Of a DNA stretch of 64,000 bases, positions 56,948 through 64,000 are shown in pieces; position 1 is the first letter of the stretch, and every line of letters starts with the position of its first letter. Made by a program: the position numbers and the translations under genes. A model generated the notes under the pieces. The model was not told the origin of the DNA. It searched no databases and was given only the letters and a program-made list of their open reading frames with translations. Origin of the DNA: Sphingopyxis sp. L1A2A (lineage in GTDB: Bacteria; Pseudomonadota; Alphaproteobacteria; Sphingomonadales; Sphingomonadaceae); the NCBI RefSeq assembly GCF_005502465.1, contig NZ_SCOT01000013.1:26015-90014 (forward strand), written 5' to 3'.

Positions 56948-57889
56948 ATGATGATCGACGCGCGATGGGTTATTGGGGCCGCCTTGCTGTGCGTTACAGC
57001 GCCCGCAACCGCCGAAACGCTCACGATCAACGGGGCCGATCCCGCGGGCGCCAACGTCAATGATCTGATCCGCATTTCGGTCGAACGGTTCGAGGGCGAG
57101 GATGGTGCCGCTTTCGCCCAGCAGCTTGAGGCGGAGCTGGGCAATGCGCAATTCGGCGGCCGCCGCTTTTACCGGATCGTCGCCCCCGAATCGGGGGCGC
57201 CGACCGACGGCCTCGTCACCGGCACGACGCGGACCAGCGTCGATCACGTACCGGTCACCGAAAACCGCAAACGCTGCGTCGAATATGACCCCGCCGACAA
57301 GAAGAAGTGCCTGAAAGAGGTCGATGTCGACCTCCGGTGCCGCCGCCGCTCCGTGACCGTGACCACGACCGCGCGGCTGGTCGCGATCGGCGACGGGTCG
57401 ATCCGCTATACGCGTCCGCTGACCGCCCGCGATCAGCAGACCTTGTGCCCCGACCGCTCGACCTCGCGCTCGGTCGACGAGTTCATTGCCGCCAGCCAGC
57501 GCGATCAGGTACGCGCGATCCGCCGCGACCTTGCCCCGCGCGACACGTCGCTCGATATCCGGGTCGAGGAAAGCACAAAGGGGCTGACGAAACCGGCGCA
57601 GGCCGCGTTCAAGGCCGCGGTGCGGCTGACCAAGACCGACCAGTTGGGCGCCTGCGCCGCCTGGACCGCACTCACCCGCGATGCCGAACCGACGGTGGCG
57701 CTCGCGTTTAACCTCGGCCTATGCGCCGAAATGCGCGGCGAGTTCGACGCCGCGATCGACTGGTATGGCGAGGCGCAGCGACAGGGTTCGCGCAGCGGCG
57801 CCATCCCCGACGCGCTGGCGCGGATCGACCGCCACCGGCGCGCGCTGGCCGACTGGGACGCCCGCCAGCGTCTGATGGTCGGCGAGTAA
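56948..57889 (+). CDS. exported protein with TPR-like C-terminus, function unknown
   Basis: 313 residues with a signal peptide (VIGAALLCVTAPATAE). The middle part is beta-rich with a Cys cluster (KRCVEY, KKCLKEVDVDLRCRRR). The C-terminal part looks like TPR helices (LAFNLGLCAEMRGEFDAAIDWYGEAQRQG). This resembles envelope lipoprotein-like proteins of unknown role. The start is one of two adjacent ATGs after a GGGGG run. It stands alone between the hydrolase and ppk2 genes. Confidence 0.75.
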   Translation: MMIDARWVIGAALLCVTAPATAETLTINGADPAGANVNDLIRISVERFEGEDGAAFAQQLEAELGNAQFGGRRFYRIVAPESGAPTDGLVTGTTRTSVDHVPVTENRKRCVEYDPADKKKCLKEVDVDLRCRRRSVTVTTTARLVAIGDGSIRYTRPLTARDQQTLCPDRSTSRSVDEFIAASQRDQVRAIRRDLAPRDTSLDIRVEESTKGLTKPAQAAFKAAVRLTKTDQLGACAAWTALTRDAEPTVALAFNLGLCAEMRGEFDAAIDWYGEAQRQGSRSGAIPDALARIDRHRRALADWDARQRLMVGE

Positions 57890-57972
57890 GTCCTTCCGGC
57901 GGCGCTGTGCCAGAAAATGACAGGCCCGCATCGCGCTTGGTAGGACGGCGCGGATTGCGCTAGAGAAGCGCC

Positions 57973-58758
57973 ATGACCATCTCCCTTTCCGACTACGAAT
58001 CCGGCGCCAGATTTGATGGCGATCATTCGGACGCGCTCAAAGCCTTGCAGGAACGGCTGGAGCGCGTGCAGGCGGCGCACATCACCCACGGCCAGCGCAG
58101 CGTCATCATGCTCGAAGGCTGGGACGCCGCGGGGAAGGGCGGCATCATCAAACGGATGACCGCATTGCTCGATCCGCGCTTTTTCGAGGTGTGGCCGATC
58201 AGTGCCCCGACCGATGAGGAAAAATCGCGCCATTTTCTGTGGCGATTCTGGAAACGCCTGCCCGGCAATCGCGAAATCTCGATCTTTGATCGCAGCTGGT
58301 ATGGCCGCGTCCTGGTCGAGCGCGTCGAAGGCTTTGCGACCGAGGCCGAGTGGCGCAAGGGCTATGACGAAATCAACGAGTTCGAGGCGCAGCTGACCGG
58401 CAGCCGCACCAATCTCGTCAAAATCTTCGTCCATCTGACGCAGGACGAGCAGGACAAGCGCTTCGCCGATCGCCTCGACGATCCCTGGAAGCGGTGGAAG
58501 ACCGGCGCCGACGACTATCGCAACCGCGCCCGGCGCAAAGACTATCTCGCCGCGATCGACGAGATGTTTGCGCAGACCAATACGCGCTGGGCGCCGTGGA
58601 AGGTGATCGACGGCAACAACAAAAAGGCGGCGCGCATCGCGGCGTTGACGCATGTGGTCGAAGTGCTGGAAGCCGCGGTGCCGATGACGCCCGCCGATCT
58701 CGACCCGGCGGTCGTCAAACTGGCCAGCAAGGCGTTCGGTTACAAGCCGAAAGACTAG
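57973..58758 (+). CDS. ppk2: polyphosphate kinase 2 (PPK2)
   Basis: 261 residues, single-domain PPK2 that transfers phosphate from polyphosphate to nucleotides. Walker A reads GWDAAGKGG (49-57), Walker B IFDRSWYGR (Asp106), and the lid region includes KRWKTGADDYRNR. It uses the polymer made by PPK1 encoded about 10 kb away. It is preceded by a short gap with no clear promoter and followed by a J-domain gene. Confidence 0.94.
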   Translation: MTISLSDYESGARFDGDHSDALKALQERLERVQAAHITHGQRSVIMLEGWDAAGKGGIIKRMTALLDPRFFEVWPISAPTDEEKSRHFLWRFWKRLPGNREISIFDRSWYGRVLVERVEGFATEAEWRKGYDEINEFEAQLTGSRTNLVKIFVHLTQDEQDKRFADRLDDPWKRWKTGADDYRNRARRKDYLAAIDEMFAQTNTRWAPWKVIDGNNKKAARIAALTHVVEVLEAAVPMTPADLDPAVVKLASKAFGYKPKD

Positions 58759-58803
58759 GATTTTCGGCCCTCCTGGCTAGCAATCGGCAGCCCCAGTCGC
58801 TAC

Positions 58804-59349
58804 ATGGACGGGATGAGCCGCGCCAAAAGAACCGACGATTGGGGTTTTCCCCGCTGGCGCCCCTATGGCTCGGGCAATGAAGCGCAACAGGTTCGCTTGT
58901 GCGACCGCCATGGCTGCACCACCCCCGGCAACTGCCCGGCGCCCAAGTCGCCGAACAGCCCCGAACGCTGGTATTTTTGCGAAACCCACGCCGCCGAATA
59001 TAACCGCGGCTGGGATTATTTTGAAGGCTTGAGCGCCGAAGACGCCGCGGCGCGCGCCGCCGAGGAAATGCAGGGCGCCCGCAGCTATGCCAAGGCGCAG
59101 CATTATGCCTGGGGCGGTCCCGGCGACGGCACGCGCAGCAGCGACGAAATGCGCGCGCTCGACGTCCTCGACCTGGAACCCGACGCCGATTTTGAGGCGG
59201 TCAAAAAGGCGTGGCGCGCGCTGGCCAAGGAAACCCACCCCGACGTCAAACCCGGCGATGCCGACGCCGCCAAGCGCTTCGCCGCCGGGCAGGCGGCGTT
59301 TGAAGTGCTGAAACAGGCCGAAGATCGCAAGAGCTGGAAACCGGCGTAA
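58804..59349 (+). CDS. J-domain protein with N-terminal Cys/His module
   Basis: 181 residues. A DnaJ domain lies at the C-terminus (about 117-180: RALDVLDLEPDADFEAVKKAW) with the HPD tripeptide at 145-147, so it can stimulate DnaK. The N-terminal half has Cys33-x2-His36-x-Cys38, Cys44 and Cys59-x2-His62, which could bind zinc. This layout, zinc-like module before J domain, is the reverse of classical DnaJ. The ribosome-binding site is weak, and an ATG three codons in is possible. Confidence 0.85.
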   Translation: MDGMSRAKRTDDWGFPRWRPYGSGNEAQQVRLCDRHGCTTPGNCPAPKSPNSPERWYFCETHAAEYNRGWDYFEGLSAEDAAARAAEEMQGARSYAKAQHYAWGGPGDGTRSSDEMRALDVLDLEPDADFEAVKKAWRALAKETHPDVKPGDADAAKRFAAGQAAFEVLKQAEDRKSWKPA

Positions 59350-59463
59350 CGTTTCGGGCGTCGCCCAGGCACCAGTGTACCGGTGACTCCGACCTGATTG
59401 ACGACTCGTCGCGATGCGCCTTTATCAAGGCGGGATCGATTGCGATCGAGCGAAGGGGCGAAC

Positions 59464-59877
59464 ATGCGGATCATCGGCGGACTATTCATCAGTGCGGCAC
59501 TGGCGACATCGGCGCTGGCCGAGCCACTGGCATATCAAAATGGTCTGAGCCGGGTCGACGGTGTCGTCGGGCTGGGGCTGACCATTCCATTGGGCGGCAC
59601 CCGCCAAAAAGCGCCGCCGCGCGTCGAACTGCGCCTGACCCGCGACATGGTGAGCATCGACGGCACCCGGCTGTCGAACCACGGCATCCCCCTGAACGAG
59701 ACGCGGATCGGCGTTTCGCTGGAGCGCGACAACCGGCTTTTGCTCAACGGGCGACCGATCGAGACGGCACGGCGCAACAATGTGTCGACCGTCGGCTGGA
59801 TCGCGATCGGGGCCGGCGTGGTCCTGATCGGCGGCGCGGTGCTGCTCGCCGACGCCGCGCGCGACGCATCGGAATAG
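59464..59877 (+). CDS. small exported protein with C-terminal membrane helix
   Basis: 137 residues, family not recognised. A signal peptide (MRIIGGLFISAALATSALAE) is preceded by AAGGGG at good spacing. A short glycine-rich stretch (VDGVVGLGLTIPLGG) and a hydrophobic C-terminal helix (VGWIAIGAGVVLIGGAVLLA) follow, suggesting an inner-membrane protein with most of its mass in the periplasm. No neighbour suggests a role. Confidence 0.7.
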   Translation: MRIIGGLFISAALATSALAEPLAYQNGLSRVDGVVGLGLTIPLGGTRQKAPPRVELRLTRDMVSIDGTRLSNHGIPLNETRIGVSLERDNRLLLNGRPIETARRNNVSTVGWIAIGAGVVLIGGAVLLADAARDASE

Positions 59878-60409
59878 CCCGGCCAGACTACCGAAGCTGG
59901 CGCGCTATTCGCGACGGGCCAAGGTGGCATTCTGATAGTTCAGAACAGGCCAATGACTGGAAACGACCGATAGGCGACCATCGCTTCTCCCCTCCCTTTT
60001 AGGGAGGGGCTGGGGGTGGGTAGCCGCCGAAGGCGGCGCTCTGCCTCGGCTCGCTTCGCTCGCACCCACCCCTAACCCCTCCCTAAGAGGGAGGGGAATG
60101 TCTCAAAACCACCCCAAAGCGGCCATCCGCCGCTCGAAAAAAACGCTGTCCTACATTATTCCGCTGTGCCAGCCTTCATCGCAGCTCTTTCAATTTGTCA
60201 GCAAAAGCGGTCGCCGCTCGGCTTTCGGATCCACCCAAGATTCGGGCGCAGCCTGTCCGCCGAACAGGACAAATCGGGCGCTGCACTAGGCTGAACTTTC
60301 CTGAACTTTGGCATGATGGCCCGGCCCACACGCCGACCGGATCGCGGCCCCGGCCCGGGATAACCGAACACGGCAATGCCCACTCTCCACCCCAAAGCAG
60401 GCATTGGCC
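59878..60409. other. 532-bp intergenic region without a credible gene
   Basis: It lies between the convergent small exported-protein gene and mtgA. It holds one large inverted repeat (59985-60097). The remaining sequence has only short open frames without ribosome-binding sites. No RNA gene or intrinsic terminator was recognised. Confidence 0.6.
59985..60097. repeat. large intergenic inverted repeat
   Basis: The arms (about 59989-60021 and 60064-60096) pair almost completely. Each contains a smaller hairpin built on CCCTCCC and GGGAGGG, around a core with GCCGCCGAAGGCGGC. The design matches the element between purM and purN. It lies between convergent genes. Confidence 0.75.
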
Positions 60410-61147
60410 TTATGAGTAAATACACCCATCCAGCCCGTCACGCCGCACCTGGCCGATGCGAGCGCGGATGGTGTTGCCGTAACGGCGGGTAAAGCCCGAC
60501 GGGCTGACCGCCTCGCGTTTCTTGGGCAGCGGCAGGATTGCCGCGATGCGCGCGGCCTCGGCCGGGGTCAGCTTGCCCGCGCCATGGTTGAAATACCGCT
60601 GCGCCCCCGCCTCGACGCCATAGGTGCCGATGCCGGTCTCGGCGACGTTCAGATAGACCTCCATGATCCGCCGCTTGCCCCAGATCTTCTCAATCAGAAA
60701 GGTGAACCACACCTCGGGCACCTTGCGGACATAGCGCGTCCAGCCGCTGCCCTGCCACAGGAACACATTCTTCGCGGTCTGCTGGCTGACCGTCGATCCG
60801 CCGCGCATCCGCTTGCCCTTGGCGTTGCGCTCGATCGCCTCTTCGATCGCTTCGGTGTCAAAGCCGTTGTGGGTACAGAATTTGCCGTCCTCGGCCGCAA
60901 TCACCGCGCGCACCATGTTGCGGTCGATGCCGGACAGGCTGGTCCAGTCCTTGGTGATCCCGCTGCTGTCGGCCAGCATCGTGAACGTCACCGGCGGCGG
61001 CGCCACCGCATAGACCAGCACCCACAGCACCGAGATGGCAAGGAACCACAACAGCCATTTCACCGGCCGCAGATACCAGGGGAGCTTGCGGCGCTTGGTG
61101 CGTTTCTTGGCGGCAGTCGTCATCGCATCGTCCGTATCGGACGACAT
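60410..61147 (-). CDS. mtgA: monofunctional biosynthetic peptidoglycan transglycosylase MtgA
   Basis: 245 residues. A basic cytoplasmic tail and one membrane anchor (WLLWFLAISVLWVLVYAVA) precede a GT51 domain. The catalytic Glu lies in AAEDGKFCTHNGFD, and GGSTVSQQTAKN, EVWFTFLIEKIWGKRRIME and YLNVAETG follow. It polymerises lipid II into glycan strands. It starts four bases after a membrane-protein gene; a downstream ATG eight codons in is possible. Confidence 0.94.
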   Translation of the reverse strand: MSSDTDDAMTTAAKKRTKRRKLPWYLRPVKWLLWFLAISVLWVLVYAVAPPPVTFTMLADSSGITKDWTSLSGIDRNMVRAVIAAEDGKFCTHNGFDTEAIEEAIERNAKGKRMRGGSTVSQQTAKNVFLWQGSGWTRYVRKVPEVWFTFLIEKIWGKRRIMEVYLNVAETGIGTYGVEAGAQRYFNHGAGKLTPAEAARIAAILPLPKKREAVSPSGFTRRYGNTIRARIGQVRRDGLDGCIYS

Positions 61148-61151
61148 GGCA

Positions 61152-62057
61152 TCAGAACAAGGGTAATTCGACGGCGACGACTTCGCCCGTTTCCAGCCGG
61201 GCCTTACCGGTCAGCCGCATGTCGTTTCCGGGCTTCAGATCGACCAGCATTTCCTGGAAATTGCCGCCCTCGGCGACGATGATCGGCAGCTGCATCGTCG
61301 TGCCCTGCCGCGTCACGGTGCCAAAGGATCGGCTGCTGCTCGAGCGCAGGTCGAGCGCGCCGCTATCGACATTGACGTCGCGGACCTCGAACGAAAAGGA
61401 CAGCAGCCGCCGCGACAGCGGATCGTCCCGGTCGCGGTCGATCGGGGGCAGCGTCAGCCGGTCGCGCTTGCGTTCGGCAAAGCGCAGCAGCGTCGCGCTT
61501 TGTTGCAGCGCCGGGTTGCTCGAGCCCATCATCGCCTCGATCATCCCGCGGTGCAGCGCGGGGTCTTCGGCCGCCGCATACAGCTCGCGCGCCGCCGCGA
61601 CGCGCTCGCTGTCGCTGCCCTTGGCGACCGCATCCTGAAATTGCAGCAGCAGCTTCTGGTTTTGCGGCAGCGGCAATATCTTGGTCTGGATCGGCGCCAG
61701 GATCGGCAGGAAGGCGACCGCCGCGCCGCGCTCGTTGCCCTTGTCGTCGGGGACGGCAAATTGCTGCAAGCCCCAGATGGTGCCCATAATCAGCGCAAAA
61801 ATGCCGGTATGAAACATGCCGCGCCGCGCGAAACTGGCGCGGCGTAGCGCAAAGCACAGGATGAAACCGGCGATGCCGGCCGCCATCAGCCACAGCGAAT
61901 AATTGCCGATCGGTGTCGCCATGTCGCCGGCCAGCCCCAGGATCAGCGAAAACACCGACCAGGCGGCCAGCTTGTCGCCGCCTTTGCTCTGATCCGCCGC
62001 CACCTGGGTGACAGGTGCCGCCGTCGATGCAGCGGCGGTCGCGCTTTCTGTGCTCAT
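61152..62057 (-). CDS. uncharacterised membrane protein
   Basis: 301 residues. An Ala/Thr-rich N-terminus leads to about three membrane segments (AAWSVFSLILGLAGD, SLWLMAAGIAGFILCFAL, GMFHTGIFALIMGTIWGL). A long soluble C-terminal part of mixed helix and beta strand follows, with RSFGTVTRQGTTMQLPIIV. No domain was recognised. It lies four bases before mtgA and 64 bases after another membrane-protein gene on the same strand, so a shared transcript with mtgA is likely. Confidence 0.72.
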   Translation of the reverse strand: MSTESATAAASTAAPVTQVAADQSKGGDKLAAWSVFSLILGLAGDMATPIGNYSLWLMAAGIAGFILCFALRRASFARRGMFHTGIFALIMGTIWGLQQFAVPDDKGNERGAAVAFLPILAPIQTKILPLPQNQKLLLQFQDAVAKGSDSERVAAARELYAAAEDPALHRGMIEAMMGSSNPALQQSATLLRFAERKRDRLTLPPIDRDRDDPLSRRLLSFSFEVRDVNVDSGALDLRSSSSRSFGTVTRQGTTMQLPIIVAEGGNFQEMLVDLKPGNDMRLTGKARLETGEVVAVELPLF

Positions 62058-62121
62058 TGGTCCCCCCGATCATGCTCCGCGCGGCGGGCGCCGCCGCCCG
62101 CCGCCGATTCCGGTTTTGCCG

Positions 62122-62772
62122 TCACGGCTGCTTCGGCGGCTCGTCGTCCTTCTTGTCCTTGGCCGCGTCGATCGCGTCATTGGCCTTGGCGGCGGCGTCC
62201 TTCGCCGCGTCGCTCGCCTTGGCCGCCACGACCTTTGCCGCGTCGGTGGCATCGGCGGCGAGTGAGCGCATCTTCGCCTCGGCCTCGGCTTCCTTGCCGC
62301 TCATCACCAGCCACGCCATCACCGCAGCGGCGATCAGCGACAGCATCGCCAGCCAATAGCCGAAGTGCCAATTCACCTGGATCATCGCCAGCGCGGCCTG
62401 ATCCATGCTACCGTCCGACCCGTTCTTGGCCGCTTCGGCCATGATCGCATCCTTGCTGTAACGATAAGTGCCGACAAAGATCAGCACCAGCGCGGCGACC
62501 GAGGTGCCGAGCACCAGCTTGGCGGCCTCGCGCCCCTTGGTGAACAGCAGGAAAAGCCCGGCCGCGATCGCGAGCAGCGCCAGGATCAGCCAAAAATTCA
62601 TCGATGCGCCATCACCGGCGCTGGCCGCCTGCCCCATGGCCGAGATGCGGCCAAAGGCAAGCCCGAAACCGCTCGCTTCGGCAATTTTCTGGTCGGAACA
62701 GCTAACGGTCATCCATGGCAACAGGAACGCCAGCAGCGCGATGCCCTTGGGAATACGGATCCATTTCCACAT
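62122..62772 (-). CDS. uncharacterised multi-pass membrane protein with Ala/Lys/Asp-rich tail
   Basis: 216 residues. There are about four membrane segments: IALLAFLLPWMTVSC near the N-terminus, FWLILALLAIAAGLFLLF, KLVLGTSVAALVLIFVGTY and YWLAMLSLIAAAVMAWLVM. The tail repeats AKASDAAKDAAAKANDA-type units, predicted to be an amphipathic helix. The early Cys in TVSCSDQ might be lipidated but lacks a clear lipobox. Function unknown. Head-to-tail with the next membrane protein and mtgA. Confidence 0.72.
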   Translation of the reverse strand: MWKWIRIPKGIALLAFLLPWMTVSCSDQKIAEASGFGLAFGRISAMGQAASAGDGASMNFWLILALLAIAAGLFLLFTKGREAAKLVLGTSVAALVLIFVGTYRYSKDAIMAEAAKNGSDGSMDQAALAMIQVNWHFGYWLAMLSLIAAAVMAWLVMSGKEAEAEAKMRSLAADATDAAKVVAAKASDAAKDAAAKANDAIDAAKDKKDDEPPKQP

Positions 62773-62811
62773 GATATGTCCCCTCTTCGCTCAACCCGGA
62801 TAAGAGGCTAG

Positions 62812-63957
62812 TCAATTGCGCCCGCGAGTCAAATTATCGGCGGTGTCAAACATGATCACCGCATATGCGGGCGGCAGGCCGTCGATCGCGCGGGGCGCCG
62901 CCGCCTGCCACGCTTTCCCTTCGCTAAAGCCGGCCCTATCGGCGTAGCGCCCGACAATCCGCCCGGCGCCAAAGCGATAGGGCAGGCCTTCGCCGTCGAG
63001 CGGCGCGGCGTGGTCGGCGATATGGAAATGCAGGTGGGGCTGGGTGACGTGGCCCGACGATCCGACGCGCCCGATCACCTGTCCGCGCCGCACCCGCATC
63101 CCGGGCTTGATCCCGATGCCGGGCGCCAGATGCTGATAAAAGGCGTAGCGGCCGTCGGGCAACCGCAGCACGATCATCGCTCCCGTTTCATCCTCGACGC
63201 TGGCGGGGGCGCCGGGCGCGGCGCCATCCTTGACCGTGACGACCTCGGCGTCGGCCACCGCCAGCACATCGGCGCCCGATCCGTCGGCGGCGACGTCAGT
63301 GCCGGTCGAGCCGGGGTCGAAGCCCACCGCCGGCATCCAGTCGATCGCGTGCCGCCCGGGCAGTCGCACCCGGCCGCTGACCGCATAGGGAAAGCGGCGA
63401 TGGCCATTGTCGACGTCGGGCAGCGCGACCGCGGTCCACGGCCCACCGCGCAGCGGCGCGCCCAGCGTCGCTGCGAAGGCGCGCACCGGCGTGAATTCGC
63501 CGCCCGCGATCGTCACGCTAGCGCCCGTCCGCCCGGGCCGCATCGGCGTCAAACTGATCCGGTGTAACAGCGGTTTGAAGTCGCCACCCGGCCAGCGAAC
63601 CGACAGGTAAAAGATTGCGCGGCCGCCCGGCGCGATCTCGGTGGCGCCGCCCGCCTGCGCGCCGATCCGGCGCATCACGCCAACGGGGTCGATCCGCGCC
63701 AATCGCGCGCCGTCCGCCGCGGCGCAGAGGTCGATCGCGGCAACCGCCAGCGGCTGCGCGGCGAAATTGGTCGCGTGCAATTCGTAAACCAGCCGATCCT
63801 CGCCATCGATCCGGGCGATCGACGGCACATAAGGCACCTCGAGGTGGAGCGACTGATAGGGACGCACCACCGCGGGTTGATCGGCGGGGGCGGCGGCGCC
63901 CACGGGGGATGCGCTGATCGTGCGCAACCGCGGCGCCGTCCACCGCATCCCCTTCAC
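62812..63957 (-). CDS. M23-type metallopeptidase-like protein
   Basis: 381 residues. The C-terminal domain is LytM-like: a first zinc site GRHAIDWMP, a beta core with ADAEVVTVKDG and MRVRRGQVIGRVGSSGHV, and the second site QPHLHFHIAD. The first ligand pair is spaced HxxD, shorter than usual. The N-terminal half (about 30-170) is beta-rich and unrecognised. The frame opens with GTG at 63957, after an in-frame stop at 63990; an ATG three codons in is possible. No clear signal peptide is seen, which is odd for a cell-wall peptidase. Confidence 0.78.
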   Translation of the reverse strand: MKGMRWTAPRLRTISASPVGAAAPADQPAVVRPYQSLHLEVPYVPSIARIDGEDRLVYELHATNFAAQPLAVAAIDLCAAADGARLARIDPVGVMRRIGAQAGGATEIAPGGRAIFYLSVRWPGGDFKPLLHRISLTPMRPGRTGASVTIAGGEFTPVRAFAATLGAPLRGGPWTAVALPDVDNGHRRFPYAVSGRVRLPGRHAIDWMPAVGFDPGSTGTDVAADGSGADVLAVADAEVVTVKDGAAPGAPASVEDETGAMIVLRLPDGRYAFYQHLAPGIGIKPGMRVRRGQVIGRVGSSGHVTQPHLHFHIADHAAPLDGEGLPYRFGAGRIVGRYADRAGFSEGKAWQAAAPRAIDGLPPAYAVIMFDTADNLTRGRN

Positions 63958-64000
63958 GACGATCGACTGGATTGGCGCGGCGGGCGATTATGCCGAGATC

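Noticed and set aside
60098..60289. 63-codon open frame after the large inverted repeat
   Set aside because: No ribosome-binding site, no recognisable domain, and it starts within the repeat edge.

Overview
The window is 64 kb of high-GC, gene-dense bacterial chromosome. The layout points to an alphaproteobacterium, most likely a sphingomonad such as Sphingopyxis or Sphingomonas. The evidence is three large TonB-dependent receptors (one with an Oar-type N-terminal domain), a sphingomonad-style PPK1/Ppx/PPK2 set, short GC-rich intergenic inverted repeats, and frequent ATGA/TGATG gene overlaps. Genus is inferred, because no rRNA, tRNA, transposase, phage or CRISPR was seen.

Region 1 (1-2306, minus strand) is a vitamin B12 unit: a cobalamin riboswitch, then btuB, then the 5' end of a corrinoid adenosyltransferase gene coupled to btuB by a TGATG overlap. 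Region 2 (2377-12396) is a catabolic cluster. A tightly packed minus-strand operon encodes a nitronate monooxygenase-like protein, a carotenoid-cleavage-type oxygenase, an acyl-CoA ligase and two thiolase-like enzymes. It diverges from a TonB receptor and a tandem-duplicated HxlR-type regulator. A substrate of apocarotenoid or stilbene type is plausible but unproven.

Region 3 (12362-29607) is a carbohydrate locus: a sulfatase, GH3 and GH1 beta-glucosidases, an Oar-like TonB receptor, a GH144-like lipoprotein, an EEP-family hydrolase, an alpha/beta-hydrolase esterase, a complete CUT1-type ABC importer and a LacI regulator. Three near-identical 14-bp palindromes of the form TGTAACCGGTTACA mark the control regions. 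GH144 plus GH3 plus an ABC importer plus LacI suggests growth on beta-1,2-glucan, possibly the decorated periplasmic glucans of other bacteria. This is the most interesting system in the window.

Region 4 (29801-42357) is housekeeping: guaB, an RsmB-like RNA methyltransferase, a TPR protein, the classical lptD-surA-pdxA-rsmA block, pepA-holC, an exported intradiol dioxygenase and ndk. Region 5 (42373-50875) is purM-purN, with purN fused to a YjbR domain and followed by a low-GC accessory gene. It diverges from a DUF2066-like protein, hda, ppk1 and ppx, whose genes are nearly all overlapping or abutting. Region 6 (50980-64000) holds rnd, an FAD-linked oxidase with a small membrane partner, aspS, a hydrolase, ppk2, a J-domain protein, mtgA, two uncharacterised membrane proteins and an M23-like peptidase. 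Inverted-repeat elements sit in many of the intergenic gaps, mostly where neighbouring genes converge.
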